DNA of 64,000 nucleotides from an uncultured Clostridia bacterium (GTDB lineage: Bacteria > Bacillota > Clostridia > Christensenellales > Borkfalkiaceae). Below the pieces are notes generated by a model. It had not been told where the DNA came from. It did no database searches and saw only the letters and a program-made list of their open reading frames with translations. Position 1 is the first letter of the stretch. Each line of letters starts with the position of its first letter. The translations under genes and the position numbers were made by a program. Location of the stretch: the NCBI GenBank assembly GCA_947624005.1, contig CANQHV010000001.1, forward strand, positions 177,432 through 241,431. The letters run 5' to 3'. Positions 48,514-57,829 of this stretch are shown piece after piece.

Positions 48514-50439
48514 ATGCCCGAAAAAATCGAGAATAATTATACCGCGGACAGCCTCCGCGCGCTTAAAGGGCTTGAACCCGTGCGCGAGCACCCCGGTATG
48601 TACATCGGTCCTACCGACGAAAAAGGTCTGCACTGCCTCGTAAGGGAAGTCATCGACAATTCCATAGACGAAGCGCTGGCGGGGTATTGCGACAAAATCG
48701 ACGTCACGATAACCGCGGACGGCTCGTGTTCGGTAAAGGACAACGGCAGAGGTATCCCCACAGGCATAAACAAAGAAGAAGGTATTTCAGGCGTCGAGCT
48801 TGCGCTTACCAACCTTAACGCGGGCGGTAAATTCGGCGGCGGCAACAAGGCGGGCGGATACAAAATTTCGTCGGGTCTGCACGGCGTGGGCGTTTCCTGC
48901 GTAAACGCGCTGTCCGACAAACTCACAGCCGAGGTCTGCCAGAACGGCAAAATATACAAACAGGTGTATCATTGCGGCATTCCCGAAGAACCGCTTAAAA
49001 TCGTCGGTGAAACGCAGGAAACGGGTACCACGATAACTTTCCACCCCGACGCGACTATTCTCGAAACGGTGGAATTCAACTACGACACGCTTAAAACGCT
49101 GCTCCGCGAGCTTTCTTACCTCAACAAGGGACTTACGCTTACGCTTACCGATTTGCGCGGCGAAAAGGAACGCCACGACGAATTTTGTTACGCGGGCGGC
49201 GTGGTACACTTTATAGAGGACATAAACAAGGGCAAAGAAACGCTGTTCGAAAAGCCCGTGTACTTCGAAGATTCGGAGGGCGACGACAGATTTCTCGAAG
49301 TCGCCATTCAGTATAACGACAGCTATCAAGAGCAGATATTCCCGTTCTCAAACAACATACGCCAACCCGACGGCGGCACCCACCTCGACGGCTTCAAAGC
49401 CGCGCTTACAAAGGTAATAAACGACGCGGGGCATAAGCTCAATATTTTGAAAGATAACGAAAAACTTTCGGGCGAGGACGTGCGCGAGGGCATAACTGCC
49501 GTCGTTTCGGTAAAGATTGCCGACGCGCAGTACGAAAGCCAGACCAAAGCCAAACTCTGCTCGACGTATGTGCGCGGCTTCGTGCAGAAGTCGGTAACCG
49601 AAAAATTCGGCACATACCTCGAAGAACACCCCGCCGAAACGCGCGAGCTTATAATGCGTTGCATAACCGCCCAGCGCGCAAGGGAGGCGGCGCGCCTTGC
49701 CCGCGAAGAAACGCACAGAAAGGGCGTTCTCGAAAGCACCAAACTCCCCGGCAAGCTTGCCGACTGTTCGGACAAACGCCCCGAACTCTGCGAAATTTAT
49801 ATAGTTGAGGGCGATTCGGCGGGCGGTACCGCAAAACAGGGTCGCGACAGAAGATTTCAGGCGATTTTACCCCTCCGCGGCAAGATATTGAACGTTGAAA
49901 AAGTGCGCATAAACCGCGTACTCGAAAACGAAGAGATAAAGGCTATGATAACCGCGTTCGGTTGCGGCATACAGGAAAATTTCGACGAAAGCAAACTCCG
50001 CTACGACAGAATAATAATTATGACCGACGCGGACGTTGACGGAAGCCATATCCGCATACTTTTGCTTACTTTCTTTTTCCGCTATATGCGCCCGCTTGTC
50101 GAAAACGGCCACGTCTACGCGGCGCAGCCCCCGCTTTACAAAGTTTCGGCAAAGGGAATGGAAGACAAATACCTTTACGACGACAAGGCGCTTGAAGATT
50201 TCAAAAACACTTTCGAGGGCAAATACGAACTTCAACGCTATAAAGGTCTTGGCGAAATGAACAAAGAACAGCTTTGGGATACCACGATGGACCCCGCGCG
50301 CCGAACGCTCGTAAGAATAAACGTAGAGGACGCGGTCGAAGCGGACAAAACTTTCGCTCTTCTGATGGGCGAACAACCCGAACTGCGCCGCCAATTCATA
50401 GAAGACAACGCAAAGCTCGTCGAAGAGCTCGACGTATAA
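48514..50439 (+). CDS. gyrB: DNA gyrase subunit B
   Basis: The 641-residue ATPase subunit has the GHKL motifs (VREVIDNSIDEA, VKDNGRGIPT, GLHGVGVSCVNAL), the transducer domain and the Toprim domain (EGDSAGGTAKQGRDR, IIMTDADVDGSHI). The tail is QRYKGLGEMN and QLWDTTMDP. Length is normal for Gram-positive GyrB. gyrA follows after nine bases with its own GGAGAG. It is not next to dnaA/recF here. Confidence 0.98.
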   Translation: MPEKIENNYTADSLRALKGLEPVREHPGMYIGPTDEKGLHCLVREVIDNSIDEALAGYCDKIDVTITADGSCSVKDNGRGIPTGINKEEGISGVELALTNLNAGGKFGGGNKAGGYKISSGLHGVGVSCVNALSDKLTAEVCQNGKIYKQVYHCGIPEEPLKIVGETQETGTTITFHPDATILETVEFNYDTLKTLLRELSYLNKGLTLTLTDLRGEKERHDEFCYAGGVVHFIEDINKGKETLFEKPVYFEDSEGDDRFLEVAIQYNDSYQEQIFPFSNNIRQPDGGTHLDGFKAALTKVINDAGHKLNILKDNEKLSGEDVREGITAVVSVKIADAQYESQTKAKLCSTYVRGFVQKSVTEKFGTYLEEHPAETRELIMRCITAQRAREAARLAREETHRKGVLESTKLPGKLADCSDKRPELCEIYIVEGDSAGGTAKQGRDRRFQAILPLRGKILNVEKVRINRVLENEEIKAMITAFGCGIQENFDESKLRYDRIIIMTDADVDGSHIRILLLTFFFRYMRPLVENGHVYAAQPPLYKVSAKGMEDKYLYDDKALEDFKNTFEGKYELQRYKGLGEMNKEQLWDTTMDPARRTLVRINVEDAVEADKTFALLMGEQPELRRQFIEDNAKLVEELDV

Positions 50440-50448
50440 GGAGAGAAT

Positions 50449-53001
50449 ATGGCTAAAAAACAGACAAGCCCCGAGCTTACCGAAGAATTCAGAAAAACGC
50501 TCGAAATGACCCGCCTTTTGGACGTCGAGGTCGACCAAGAGCTTAAAAAATCTTTCATAGCCTACGCTATGGCCGTAAACGTTTCCCGCGCGATACCCGA
50601 CGTGCGCGACGGCTTGAAGCCCGTACACAGACGTATACTTTACTCTATGCACGAACTCGGCTTATACTCTGACAAGGCGTTCAGAAAATGCGCCCGTATA
50701 GTCGGCGACTGTTTAGGTAAATATCACCCCCACGGCGACATTTCGGTTTACGACGCGCTTGTGCGGCTCGCTCAGGATTTCTCGATAAATTTCCCACTCG
50801 TCGAAGGACACGGCAACTTCGGTTCGGTGGACGGCGACCCCGCCGCCGCGATGAGGTATACCGAAGCGCGCCTTTCGCGCCTTGCCTCGGAAATGCTCCG
50901 CGACCTCGACAAGGAAACGGTTGATTTCTACCCCACTTTCGACGATACGGGTATGCAGCCCACGGTGCTTCCCTCGCGTTTCCCCAATATGCTTGTAAAC
51001 GGCTCGGACGGCATCGCGGTAGGTATGGCGACAAACATACCGCCCCATAACCTCGGCGAGGTAATAGACGGCGTTTGCGCAATGATAGACAATCCCGACA
51101 TAACGGTAGACGAGCTTATGGAATACGTCCCCGCGCCCGACTTCCCCACGGGAGCAGTCATAATGGGAAGAGGGGGCGTAAGGAAGGCTTATAAGACGGG
51201 TCGCGGCAGTATAATACTGCGTTCGCGTTGCGAGATTGAGGACTATCAAAGCGGCAATCAGACCCGCACGCGTATAATAGTCACGGAAATTCCCTATCAG
51301 GTGAACAAGGCGAAACTCATCGAACAGATTGCCGACCTTGTCAAAAACAAGCGTATCGAGGGCATTTCGGACATACGCGAAGAGTCCGACCGCGACGGTA
51401 TGCGCATAGTCATTGAAATAAAAAAGGACGCGAACGCGCAGGTCGTGCTCAATCTTTTATACAAGCACACCAATCTTCAGATTTCGGACGGTATTATAAT
51501 GTTGGCGCTCGTTGACGGCGCGCCCAAGATACTTAATTTAAAAGAGTGCATATATTACTACCTCGAACATCAGAAAGACGTTATAACCCGCAGGTCGAAG
51601 TTCGACCTTGCGAAAACCGAAGAAAGGGCGCATATATTGCGCGGTCTTGTAATAGCGCAGGCAAGCATAGAAGAAGTAGTCGAGGTCTGCCGCAACGCAA
51701 AGGACAAAAGCGACTGCGTGGAACAGCTTACCGCAAAATTCGAACTCGACGTTCCTCAGGCGACGGCGGTGGCGGAATTAAGACTTTACCGCATTTCGCA
51801 CCTCGAAGTCGATAAAATCAACGAAGAACTCGCCCAGCTCGAAGCGACTATCGCAGACCTTAAAGACATTCTCGCAAACGAAAGCCGCGTTTTGGAGATA
51901 ATACGCACCGACCTCCTCGAAATCAAACGCAAATACCCTTCGGAGCGCAAAACGGGCATCGAAACGGACTTCGGCGACATAGAGGACGCCGACCTTATTC
52001 CCGAAGAGCAGGTCGTAATCTCTATGACCCACACGGGATATGTAAAGCGCCTGCCCGTAAGCGAATACCGCGCGCAGAACAGAGGCGGTATGGGCGTGAC
52101 GGCGCACAGACCCAAGGACGAAGATTTTGTCGAAAAAATGTTTGTCTGCTCGTCGCACGACGATATTCTGCTGTTCTCCGACTTCGGCAAGGTATACAGA
52201 ATAAAGGCGTATATGATTCCCGAAGCGGCGCGGACGGCGCGCGGGCGCGCTATTGTGAACCTTGTGCAGATAGCGCAGGAAGAAAAGATAAACACTATGA
52301 TTCCCGTCAAAGAGGGAGCCGAGGGCTATATAGCTTTCGCGACCTCGTGCGGGCTTATCAAAAAGACCGCACTTTCCGAATTCGAACGCATAAACCGCAA
52401 CGGCAAAATCGCCATAAAGCTCAACGAGGGCGACAAGCTTGTTTCGGTACAGTTTACGAACGGCTCGGCTGAACTTATGATTGCTTCCCGCGCGGGCAAG
52501 TGCATAAGATTTTCGGAAACCGACGTGCGCAGTATGGGCAGAGATACCGCGGGCGTGCGCGCAATGAAACTCGAAGGCGCGGACGACGCGCTTGTCGATA
52601 TGCTTGTCGTAGACGAAAGCAAAGACGTTTTAACCGTTACTTCCAACGGCTTCGGCAAACGCAGCGACATAAACGATTACCGCGTTCAGGGCAGAGCAGG
52701 CAAGGGAATAAAAGCGGGCATATTCAACGAACTGACGGGCAATCTTGTCAATCTGAAACAAGTCACCGACGATGACGACGTAATGATTATCTCGGCAGGC
52801 GGCACGGTTATAAGAATGCACTGCTCGTCCATTTCGAAGATAGGCAGAAGCACAAAAGGCGTGCGCCTTATGCGCCTTAAAGACGGTCAGGTGGCGACAA
52901 TCGCAATAACCGACCGCGACGACGAAATGGAGGCGGAAGCGCCCGAAGAAACCGCTACCGCAGAGGAAGCGGCGGAAGATACGTCCGAAAGCGAAGAATA
53001 A
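50449..53001 (+). CDS. gyrA: DNA gyrase subunit A
   Basis: The 850-residue breakage-reunion subunit has its catalytic tyrosine at Y137 ([11 protein letters not shown]) and a GyrA-box in the C-terminal beta-pinwheel (QNRGGMG), which marks it as GyrA and not ParC. The quinolone-resistance segment reads GDISVYD, so the residue equivalent to E. coli S83 is I98 while D87 is kept (D102). The C-terminus is a short acidic tail rich in Glu and Ala, a feature known to tune gyrase activity in other species. A weak hairpin follows at 53024-53055. Confidence 0.98.
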   Translation: MAKKQTSPELTEEFRKTLEMTRLLDVEVDQELKKSFIAYAMAVNVSRAIPDVRDGLKPVHRRILYSMHELGLYSDKAFRKCARIVGDCLGKYHPHGDISVYDALVRLAQDFSINFPLVEGHGNFGSVDGDPAAAMRYTEARLSRLASEMLRDLDKETVDFYPTFDDTGMQPTVLPSRFPNMLVNGSDGIAVGMATNIPPHNLGEVIDGVCAMIDNPDITVDELMEYVPAPDFPTGAVIMGRGGVRKAYKTGRGSIILRSRCEIEDYQSGNQTRTRIIVTEIPYQVNKAKLIEQIADLVKNKRIEGISDIREESDRDGMRIVIEIKKDANAQVVLNLLYKHTNLQISDGIIMLALVDGAPKILNLKECIYYYLEHQKDVITRRSKFDLAKTEERAHILRGLVIAQASIEEVVEVCRNAKDKSDCVEQLTAKFELDVPQATAVAELRLYRISHLEVDKINEELAQLEATIADLKDILANESRVLEIIRTDLLEIKRKYPSERKTGIETDFGDIEDADLIPEEQVVISMTHTGYVKRLPVSEYRAQNRGGMGVTAHRPKDEDFVEKMFVCSSHDDILLFSDFGKVYRIKAYMIPEAARTARGRAIVNLVQIAQEEKINTMIPVKEGAEGYIAFATSCGLIKKTALSEFERINRNGKIAIKLNEGDKLVSVQFTNGSAELMIASRAGKCIRFSETDVRSMGRDTAGVRAMKLEGADDALVDMLVVDESKDVLTVTSNGFGKRSDINDYRVQGRAGKGIKAGIFNELTGNLVNLKQVTDDDDVMIISAGGTVIRMHCSSISKIGRSTKGVRLMRLKDGQVATIAITDRDDEMEAEAPEETATAEEAAEDTSESEE

Positions 53002-53023
53002 TCCGCCGCAAAAAATAATCAAG

Positions 53024-53055
53024 CGGCGCGGGTTAATTTAAGGTAACCCACGCCG
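53024..53055 (+). terminator. Hairpin after gyrA
   Basis: Twelve-base arms (53024-53035 and 53044-53055) with one mismatch and no strong T-run. Confidence 0.5.
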
Positions 53056-53148
53056 TTGCTTTAATAAAGGGTGTGATAAAATCAAGTATTTTCAGTTTTT
53101 CTGCAAAGAATAAAGCCGTTGCGTTGATAAACGGTAATAAAATCAAAG
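53052..53148. repeat. Two imperfect direct repeats after gyrA
   Basis: GCCGTTGC-T(T)-ATAAA-GGT-...-ATAAAATCAA occurs at 53052-53086 and again at 53115-53148. A weaker third trace starts near 53202. Between 53002 and 53435 I see no gene. The region is AT-rich, with these repeats and two strong hairpins (53275-53307, 53397-53432). Confidence 0.5.
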
Positions 53149-53274
53149 TAAAAATCGCGCATTGAGTTTATTCGCGAAAAAGTATTGAAGTTTATTAAAT
53201 GGCGTTGCATTTATAAAAATTTAATAATACGGTAAAAGTACCTTTCTTTGATTTATTGAAAAATTCAAGACAAC

Positions 53275-53307
53275 CCCCCGCGCCGCAACATCGTTGCGGC
53301 GCGGGGG
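53275..53307. terminator. Strong GC hairpin in the gyrA-acyltransferase gap
   Basis: Perfect 15-bp stem (53275-53289 with 53293-53307) and a three-base loop. Confidence 0.6.
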
Positions 53308-53396
53308 TCGTTTATAAAGTTAATTTACTTGACTTCTTCGTGCTTTCAGCCAACCCGAAAGGGGGCGCCGAACCGAATAAAATTACGGTTAATAAT

Positions 53397-53432
53397 AAAG
53401 CCGAGGGAATTTTAAAAAATTCCCTCGGCTTT
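53397..53432. terminator. Terminator-like hairpin before the second leader RNA
   Basis: Arms 53397-53411 and 53418-53432 (AAAGCCGAGGGAATT and its complement), A-rich on the left and T-rich on the right. It insulates the promoter that follows. Confidence 0.75.
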
Positions 53433-53435
53433 ATA

Positions 53436-53464
53436 TTGATTATTTTAATTTTTAGTGGTAAAAT
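53436..53464 (+). promoter_or_regulatory. Promoter of the second leader RNA
   Basis: TTGATT (53436-53441), 17 bases, TAAAAT (53459-53464). Confidence 0.7.
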
Positions 53465-53469
53465 AGTAT

Positions 53470-53677
53470 ATGCCAAATATAGAAATTGAATAATGTGTGC
53501 TTATGCGGTTTTTTTCGCATTTTTTTTCCGATCATATTTATAGGCTCATTGTACCTGAATTTAAGATCGGTAACTTAATGCTATGCGCATAAGCGGTATA
53601 TTCACTTAAATTTCTATGTTTGGCGACTGGTAAAGGTACATTGTGCGGGCAACCTTTATCGGTTGCCCTTATTTTTT
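53470..53677 (+). ncRNA. Structured leader RNA with terminator upstream of the acyltransferase
   Basis: A 16-bp closing stem pairs 53472-53487 with 53609-53624 (one G-U). Inside, GCTTATGCG (53499-53507) pairs with CGCATAAGC (53586-53594) and CCGATC with GATCGG. ATGCG at 53503-53507 can instead pair with CGCAT (53516-53520), giving a hairpin followed by seven T residues. That early terminator would be mutually exclusive with the long-range stem. A second terminator (GGGCAACC/GGTTGCCC, 53647-53668, then TTATTTTTT) ends about 20 bases before the next gene. The class is unknown to me. Confidence 0.6.
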
Positions 53678-53696
53678 GTTCCGCGCGTTCGGTACT

Positions 53697-54800
53697 ATGC
53701 GGGAAGTAACACGGAAAACCGAAAAACGCAAGCGCAATCCGGCTATGGATATAATCAGAATCATAGCTATGTTCTTTATTGTCGGTTTGCACCTCGTTCA
53801 GTCAAACGTGGGTTTAAAACTAATCGAAAGCGCAAAAATTCCCGCCGCGCACTTCGTCCCGCTGTCGCTTCTGAATTGCGTTTTTATAATAGGCGTAAAC
53901 CTTTTCTTTCTGCTTTCGGGTTATTTTAAAATCAATTTCAGCCCCGCTAAAATTTTATCGCTTGTTTTCAAAGTCTATTTTTATTGGCTTATATCTCAAC
54001 TTATCGCGCTTGCCTGCGGCATATATACTCCAAAAACCGCGCTCGACTTTTTCTTCGGTTTTGTAAGCGCAATAACGAAATATTGGTTTATAGCCGTTTA
54101 TATTCTTCTATGCGTCGCCGCCCCGCTTCTTAATTCCTTCGTGCAATCGTTGACAAAGAAAACAGCTTTATACTTCGTATTTGTAAGCGTAGTGTTTTTT
54201 ATGATTGCGGGCTTTGTCGCGGACGCGTTCTATCCGTATTTCGGCACGGGCGAGGGCTTTTTACCCGTTTGGGCGTGGGTGGTGTACGTTTACGGCAGAC
54301 TTATCCGAATTTATCGCGGCGAAATACGAATAAAAACAGTTTGGCTCTACGTGATATGGGCGGCTTCAACGCTACTGAATTTTGCGGCGATACTTATTAT
54401 ATATCTCGGCTTCGGCGACGGAAACCTTGTTTTTCACTTCTATGCATATAATAATCCGCTTGTAATGCTGTCGTCTTTGAGTATCTTTGTCGCTTTTGAC
54501 AGAATAAAAGCGGAGGAGAACGGCAAAGTATCGTGTATTGCTGGGCATACGCTCGCCGTTTATTTGCTTCACTCAAACAATCCGCTCGTTTCGCCCTACC
54601 GCGGCTTGCCCGTCGAGTCGGTCACGCCTTTTTGGGCAAAAATTGCGTTGCTGTTTCCAAATATGCTATGTCTGTTTGCGCTCGGAATTACAGTTGACAT
54701 AATATATGAATTTCTGCTCGGCAGATTTGTTTACAAGGGGCTTTCAAAGCTTGAATTAAAGATTAAGCGGCGTTTTTCGGAACGCGAAGTCCGTGAGTAA
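53697..54800 (+). CDS. Acyltransferase family 3 membrane protein
   Basis: The 367-residue protein has about ten membrane helices. It opens with the family motif NPAMDIIRIIAMFFIVGLHLV, containing the arginine and histidine typical of acyltransferase_3 (OafA/WecH-like) proteins, and later shows FFLLSGYF. It would move acetyl or other acyl groups onto cell-surface glycans. I take ATG 53697 as start; an in-frame ATG 16 codons later (MDIIRI) is an alternative, and the GTG at 53643 falls in the leader terminator. No strong ribosome-binding site is visible. It is controlled by the structured leader upstream, if that acts as an attenuator. Confidence 0.85.
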   Translation: MREVTRKTEKRKRNPAMDIIRIIAMFFIVGLHLVQSNVGLKLIESAKIPAAHFVPLSLLNCVFIIGVNLFFLLSGYFKINFSPAKILSLVFKVYFYWLISQLIALACGIYTPKTALDFFFGFVSAITKYWFIAVYILLCVAAPLLNSFVQSLTKKTALYFVFVSVVFFMIAGFVADAFYPYFGTGEGFLPVWAWVVYVYGRLIRIYRGEIRIKTVWLYVIWAASTLLNFAAILIIYLGFGDGNLVFHFYAYNNPLVMLSSLSIFVAFDRIKAEENGKVSCIAGHTLAVYLLHSNNPLVSPYRGLPVESVTPFWAKIALLFPNMLCLFALGITVDIIYEFLLGRFVYKGLSKLELKIKRRFSEREVRE

Positions 54801-54808
54801 TATCAAAA

Positions 54809-54845
54809 AAAGCGCGCCGCGGCGTTCAACGCCGCGGCGCGCTTT
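54809..54845. terminator. Bidirectional terminator between convergent genes
   Basis: Perfect 17-bp stem (54809-54825 with 54829-54845), loop TCA, A-run on the left and T-run on the right. Confidence 0.85.
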
Positions 54846-54859
54846 AAATAATATACGAT

Positions 54860-57697
54860 TTATTTGATTTCCTCGGGTTTTTCCTTTAATTGTTTGTGTT
54901 TCTTCTGAACCGACGACGGCATAATTATGTGCATTATCGAAATCAGCCAGTTCGAAACGGGCACGGCGGCTTCGATGACGACTATAACCACAAGCACTTT
55001 CGCGTAGTCCCAATCGAGCGTAGACCATTTGTTTGTGTCGCTCTTGAAGTACAACAGGTCGCCGATTTGCGGTATACTGAACGCCGCTATACACAGCGCA
55101 AGCATAGTCACGCACAGCACCGAGCGGTAGACGTTCAGCGGCTTGCATATTCTGTAAACCATTACAAGCCCCGAGAAAGTCAGCGCAAGCATACACATAG
55201 GCAGGTAGTAATCCCCGAATTCCTCGGGTTTTATTACGTTTGTCAGATACATTGCCATTACGCACATAATCATCAGAATTGCGCCCGAAACCGCGCCGCT
55301 CATAACGTGCGTAATAAACTTGCCTTGCACTCTGTCCTTGTTCGGTTGCAACGAGAGGAAGAACGAGGGTATTGCGATAATGCAGAATTCCAGAAGAAGT
55401 ACGTTCTGCGGCATAAACAGATAAGGTTCCCGCATTGCGATACACAAAATCGCCAATATCGCCGTAAACAGCGTTTTCATAAGAAACAGCGACGACGAGT
55501 TTTTGATATTGTTTATAACTCTTCGACCCTCGGCAACGACTTTTGGCATATTGTTAAAGTTGTTATCCATCAGAACAAGGTGGCTTACGTTTCTCGCCGC
55601 CTCGCTGCCCGAAGCAACCGAAATCGCGCAGTCGGCTTCTTTAAGGGCAAGTATGTCGTTTACGCCGTCGCCCGTCATTGCGACGGTATTGCCGTGCGAC
55701 TTTATCGAGCGCACCAAAATTGCTTTCTGTTCGGGCGTAACTCTGCCGAAAACCGTATATTCGTTGGCCACCGAGGCGACTTCTTTGTCGTTCAAACCGT
55801 CAAGCGATATAAATTTATCGGCGTTTTTAATTCCCGCGCGCTTCGCGACTTCGCACACCGTAACGGGATTGTCGCCCGAAATTACTTTTACGGCGACGTC
55901 GTTTTCTTCGAACCACTTTATAGTGTCTATCGCGTCGTCGCGAATGTTATCGGCAATGGAAATAATCGCGACGGGCTTTAAAAGCGCGGGGAGTTTGTCT
56001 GCGACGATGGGGGAGGGCGAGTGCGCAAGCACTATAACGCGTAAGCCCATTGTCGCGTATTGTTTTACTATTCTTTCGACTTTCGCGGGGTAGGGTTTAA
56101 GCACGAATTCGGGCGCGCCCATAACAAAGGTGCCCACGTCCTCGAAACTTACAGCCGAAAGCTTTCTTTTAGACGAGAACGGAATTTTTACCGTCGCGGT
56201 CAGCGCGTCGCTGTGCCCGAAATGATTGTTTAAGGCTATCGACGTCTGATTGTTTCCGTCAAGCGCGGCGAGCATACTGCCCATTATATCGTTAAGCGAG
56301 TACCCGCCTACCGTATTCAGAATAATACAGTCGTTTACCCGCATCTTGCCGTCGGTTATGGTGCCCGTTTTGTCAAGACACAGCACGTTTACGCGCGCAA
56401 GCATTTCGAGGGAGTACATATCCTGCACGAGGGTATGATTTTTTGCAAGCCGCACAATGCCCACGGCAAGCGCGACGCTTGTCAGAAGCAACATACCCGA
56501 AGGTATCATACCTATTACGACCGAACAGGTGCGCTGTATGGCAAAGCTTACTTCCGCCGAGAATATAAAGTCCGTAACGCCCGCGCTCGCATCGTAATTC
56601 GCTTTCGAAATGAAGAACATTCCGATAGCTATGGGAATTATCAAAAGCGCGATGCACTTTATTATAAGTTTGGTGGAATTCATCAATTCCGAATTGGGGC
56701 GCTTGTATTTTTTCGCTTTCTGCGTAAGTTTTTCGAGATACGTTTCCTTGCCGACTTTTTCGACGCGGAACTTTCCGCTGCCCGACGAAATAAAACTGCC
56801 CGCGTACAGAATGTCGCCGACGTTCTTTTTAATCGAAACCGATTCGCCCGTCAGAAGACTTTCGTTTACCTCGACAGCGCCCTCCGCGAGAATACAGTCG
56901 GCGGGAACCTGCTGACCGAGGTCCAAAAGTATAACGTCGTCAAGCACGACTTCGTTTACGGGGATTTCCGACTTTTCGCCGTCGCGTATAACCGTAGCCG
57001 AACTCTTTGCGAGTATCGACAGCTTATCGATAGACAGTTTCGAGCGTATTTCCTGTATAATGCCTATTACGATATTCGCCGTCGTGATAAATATAACCAG
57101 ATAGTTGGTAATTACTTTCGTACCCGCGATTATAAGCGCGATAAAGGCAATAAGGCACAACAGGTTGAAAAACGTGCAGATATTGCCTATAAAAATACTT
57201 GCGTACGAGCGCGAATACTTTTTATTTGTATCGTTGAAGAGGAACTGCGTAAACCGTTCCTGCACCTGCGCGGTGGAAAGCCCTTCGTTAAGTTTTGGCG
57301 AAAACCTTTCGGCTTTTTCCGAAACGGCTTTTTTGGGGTGCCGCTTGAAGTACCGTATTATTTTGTCTTTGTCGAACGACTTTTTATTATGCTCGACCGT
57401 GCGCGCGCTGTCCGCGCTTGCCGCGTTCTGCACGCTTTCTGCGGACGCGGCTGTCGCCGCTATTTCGCTTTCCGCCGATTTTTCGGGGCGAGGCGAAGCC
57501 GCGGAAGAAGAGGACGACCGCGACGACGCGCGCGAAGACGACGGGCGCGGTTTCTGCGTTCCCGTTTTTTCTTCGTCCTTTACCGCCCCGCCTTTAACTT
57601 CGGCGGCAGAGGACTTTGCAACCTCTTCGGCGGCTTGCGGAGCCGATTCCCCGTCCTGAACGGGCTTGTTATTTACTTTGAAAATTATTTTGCTCAT
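54860..57697 (-). CDS. P-type cation-transporting ATPase with disordered N-terminal extension
   Basis: The 945-residue pump has the P-type hallmarks: TGES at 283-286, phosphorylated D442 in DKTGT, a TGDGVND hinge and a GDNPVTV segment. There are about ten membrane helices. The fourth helix reads GMIPSGM (P399-S-G-M), where many cation pumps have PEGL or PEAL, so ion specificity is open; relatives resemble the CtpE/calcium or magnesium branch. The first ~110 residues are low-complexity, rich in Ser, Ala, Glu and Arg (residues 52-68 almost all Ser/Arg/Ala), and are not part of the family core. It has a clear promoter (57730-57758) divergent from serS. Confidence 0.88.
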   Translation of the reverse strand: MSKIIFKVNNKPVQDGESAPQAAEEVAKSSAAEVKGGAVKDEEKTGTQKPRPSSSRASSRSSSSSAASPRPEKSAESEIAATAASAESVQNAASADSARTVEHNKKSFDKDKIIRYFKRHPKKAVSEKAERFSPKLNEGLSTAQVQERFTQFLFNDTNKKYSRSYASIFIGNICTFFNLLCLIAFIALIIAGTKVITNYLVIFITTANIVIGIIQEIRSKLSIDKLSILAKSSATVIRDGEKSEIPVNEVVLDDVILLDLGQQVPADCILAEGAVEVNESLLTGESVSIKKNVGDILYAGSFISSGSGKFRVEKVGKETYLEKLTQKAKKYKRPNSELMNSTKLIIKCIALLIIPIAIGMFFISKANYDASAGVTDFIFSAEVSFAIQRTCSVVIGMIPSGMLLLTSVALAVGIVRLAKNHTLVQDMYSLEMLARVNVLCLDKTGTITDGKMRVNDCIILNTVGGYSLNDIMGSMLAALDGNNQTSIALNNHFGHSDALTATVKIPFSSKRKLSAVSFEDVGTFVMGAPEFVLKPYPAKVERIVKQYATMGLRVIVLAHSPSPIVADKLPALLKPVAIISIADNIRDDAIDTIKWFEENDVAVKVISGDNPVTVCEVAKRAGIKNADKFISLDGLNDKEVASVANEYTVFGRVTPEQKAILVRSIKSHGNTVAMTGDGVNDILALKEADCAISVASGSEAARNVSHLVLMDNNFNNMPKVVAEGRRVINNIKNSSSLFLMKTLFTAILAILCIAMREPYLFMPQNVLLLEFCIIAIPSFFLSLQPNKDRVQGKFITHVMSGAVSGAILMIMCVMAMYLTNVIKPEEFGDYYLPMCMLALTFSGLVMVYRICKPLNVYRSVLCVTMLALCIAAFSIPQIGDLLYFKSDTNKWSTLDWDYAKVLVVIVVIEAAVPVSNWLISIMHIIMPSSVQKKHKQLKEKPEEIK

Positions 57698-57729
57698 GGT
57701 TTACCGTACAAAAACAATCTGTCATATTA

Positions 57730-57758
57730 ATTATACCACGTAAATTTGTTTTTTTCAA
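57730..57758 (-). promoter_or_regulatory. Promoter of the P-type ATPase gene
   Basis: Minus-strand TTGAAA (57753-57758), 17 bases, TATAAT (57730-57735). Confidence 0.8.
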
Positions 57759-57776
57759 GATATTACGGCAATTTAA

Positions 57777-57805
57777 TTGCATTTATAAGCTTTTTAAAGT
57801 ATAAT
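57777..57805 (+). promoter_or_regulatory. Promoter of serS
   Basis: TTGCAT (57777-57782), 17 bases, TATAAT (57800-57805). The leader is only about 20 bases, so there is no room for a T-box. Confidence 0.75.
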
Positions 57806-57829
57806 TGTCTTATCTTCGAGGTAAATCAA

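Noticed and set aside
53256..53489. 77-codon plus-strand frame
   Set aside because: It consists of two hairpins and a promoter, with no ribosome-binding site and no protein-like pattern.
53470..53677. ZTP (pfl) riboswitch or 6S RNA
   Set aside because: Short strings (GGCGACTGG, GGGCAACC) and the rod shape are suggestive, but the defining conserved core of neither class can be placed. Left as unclassified.
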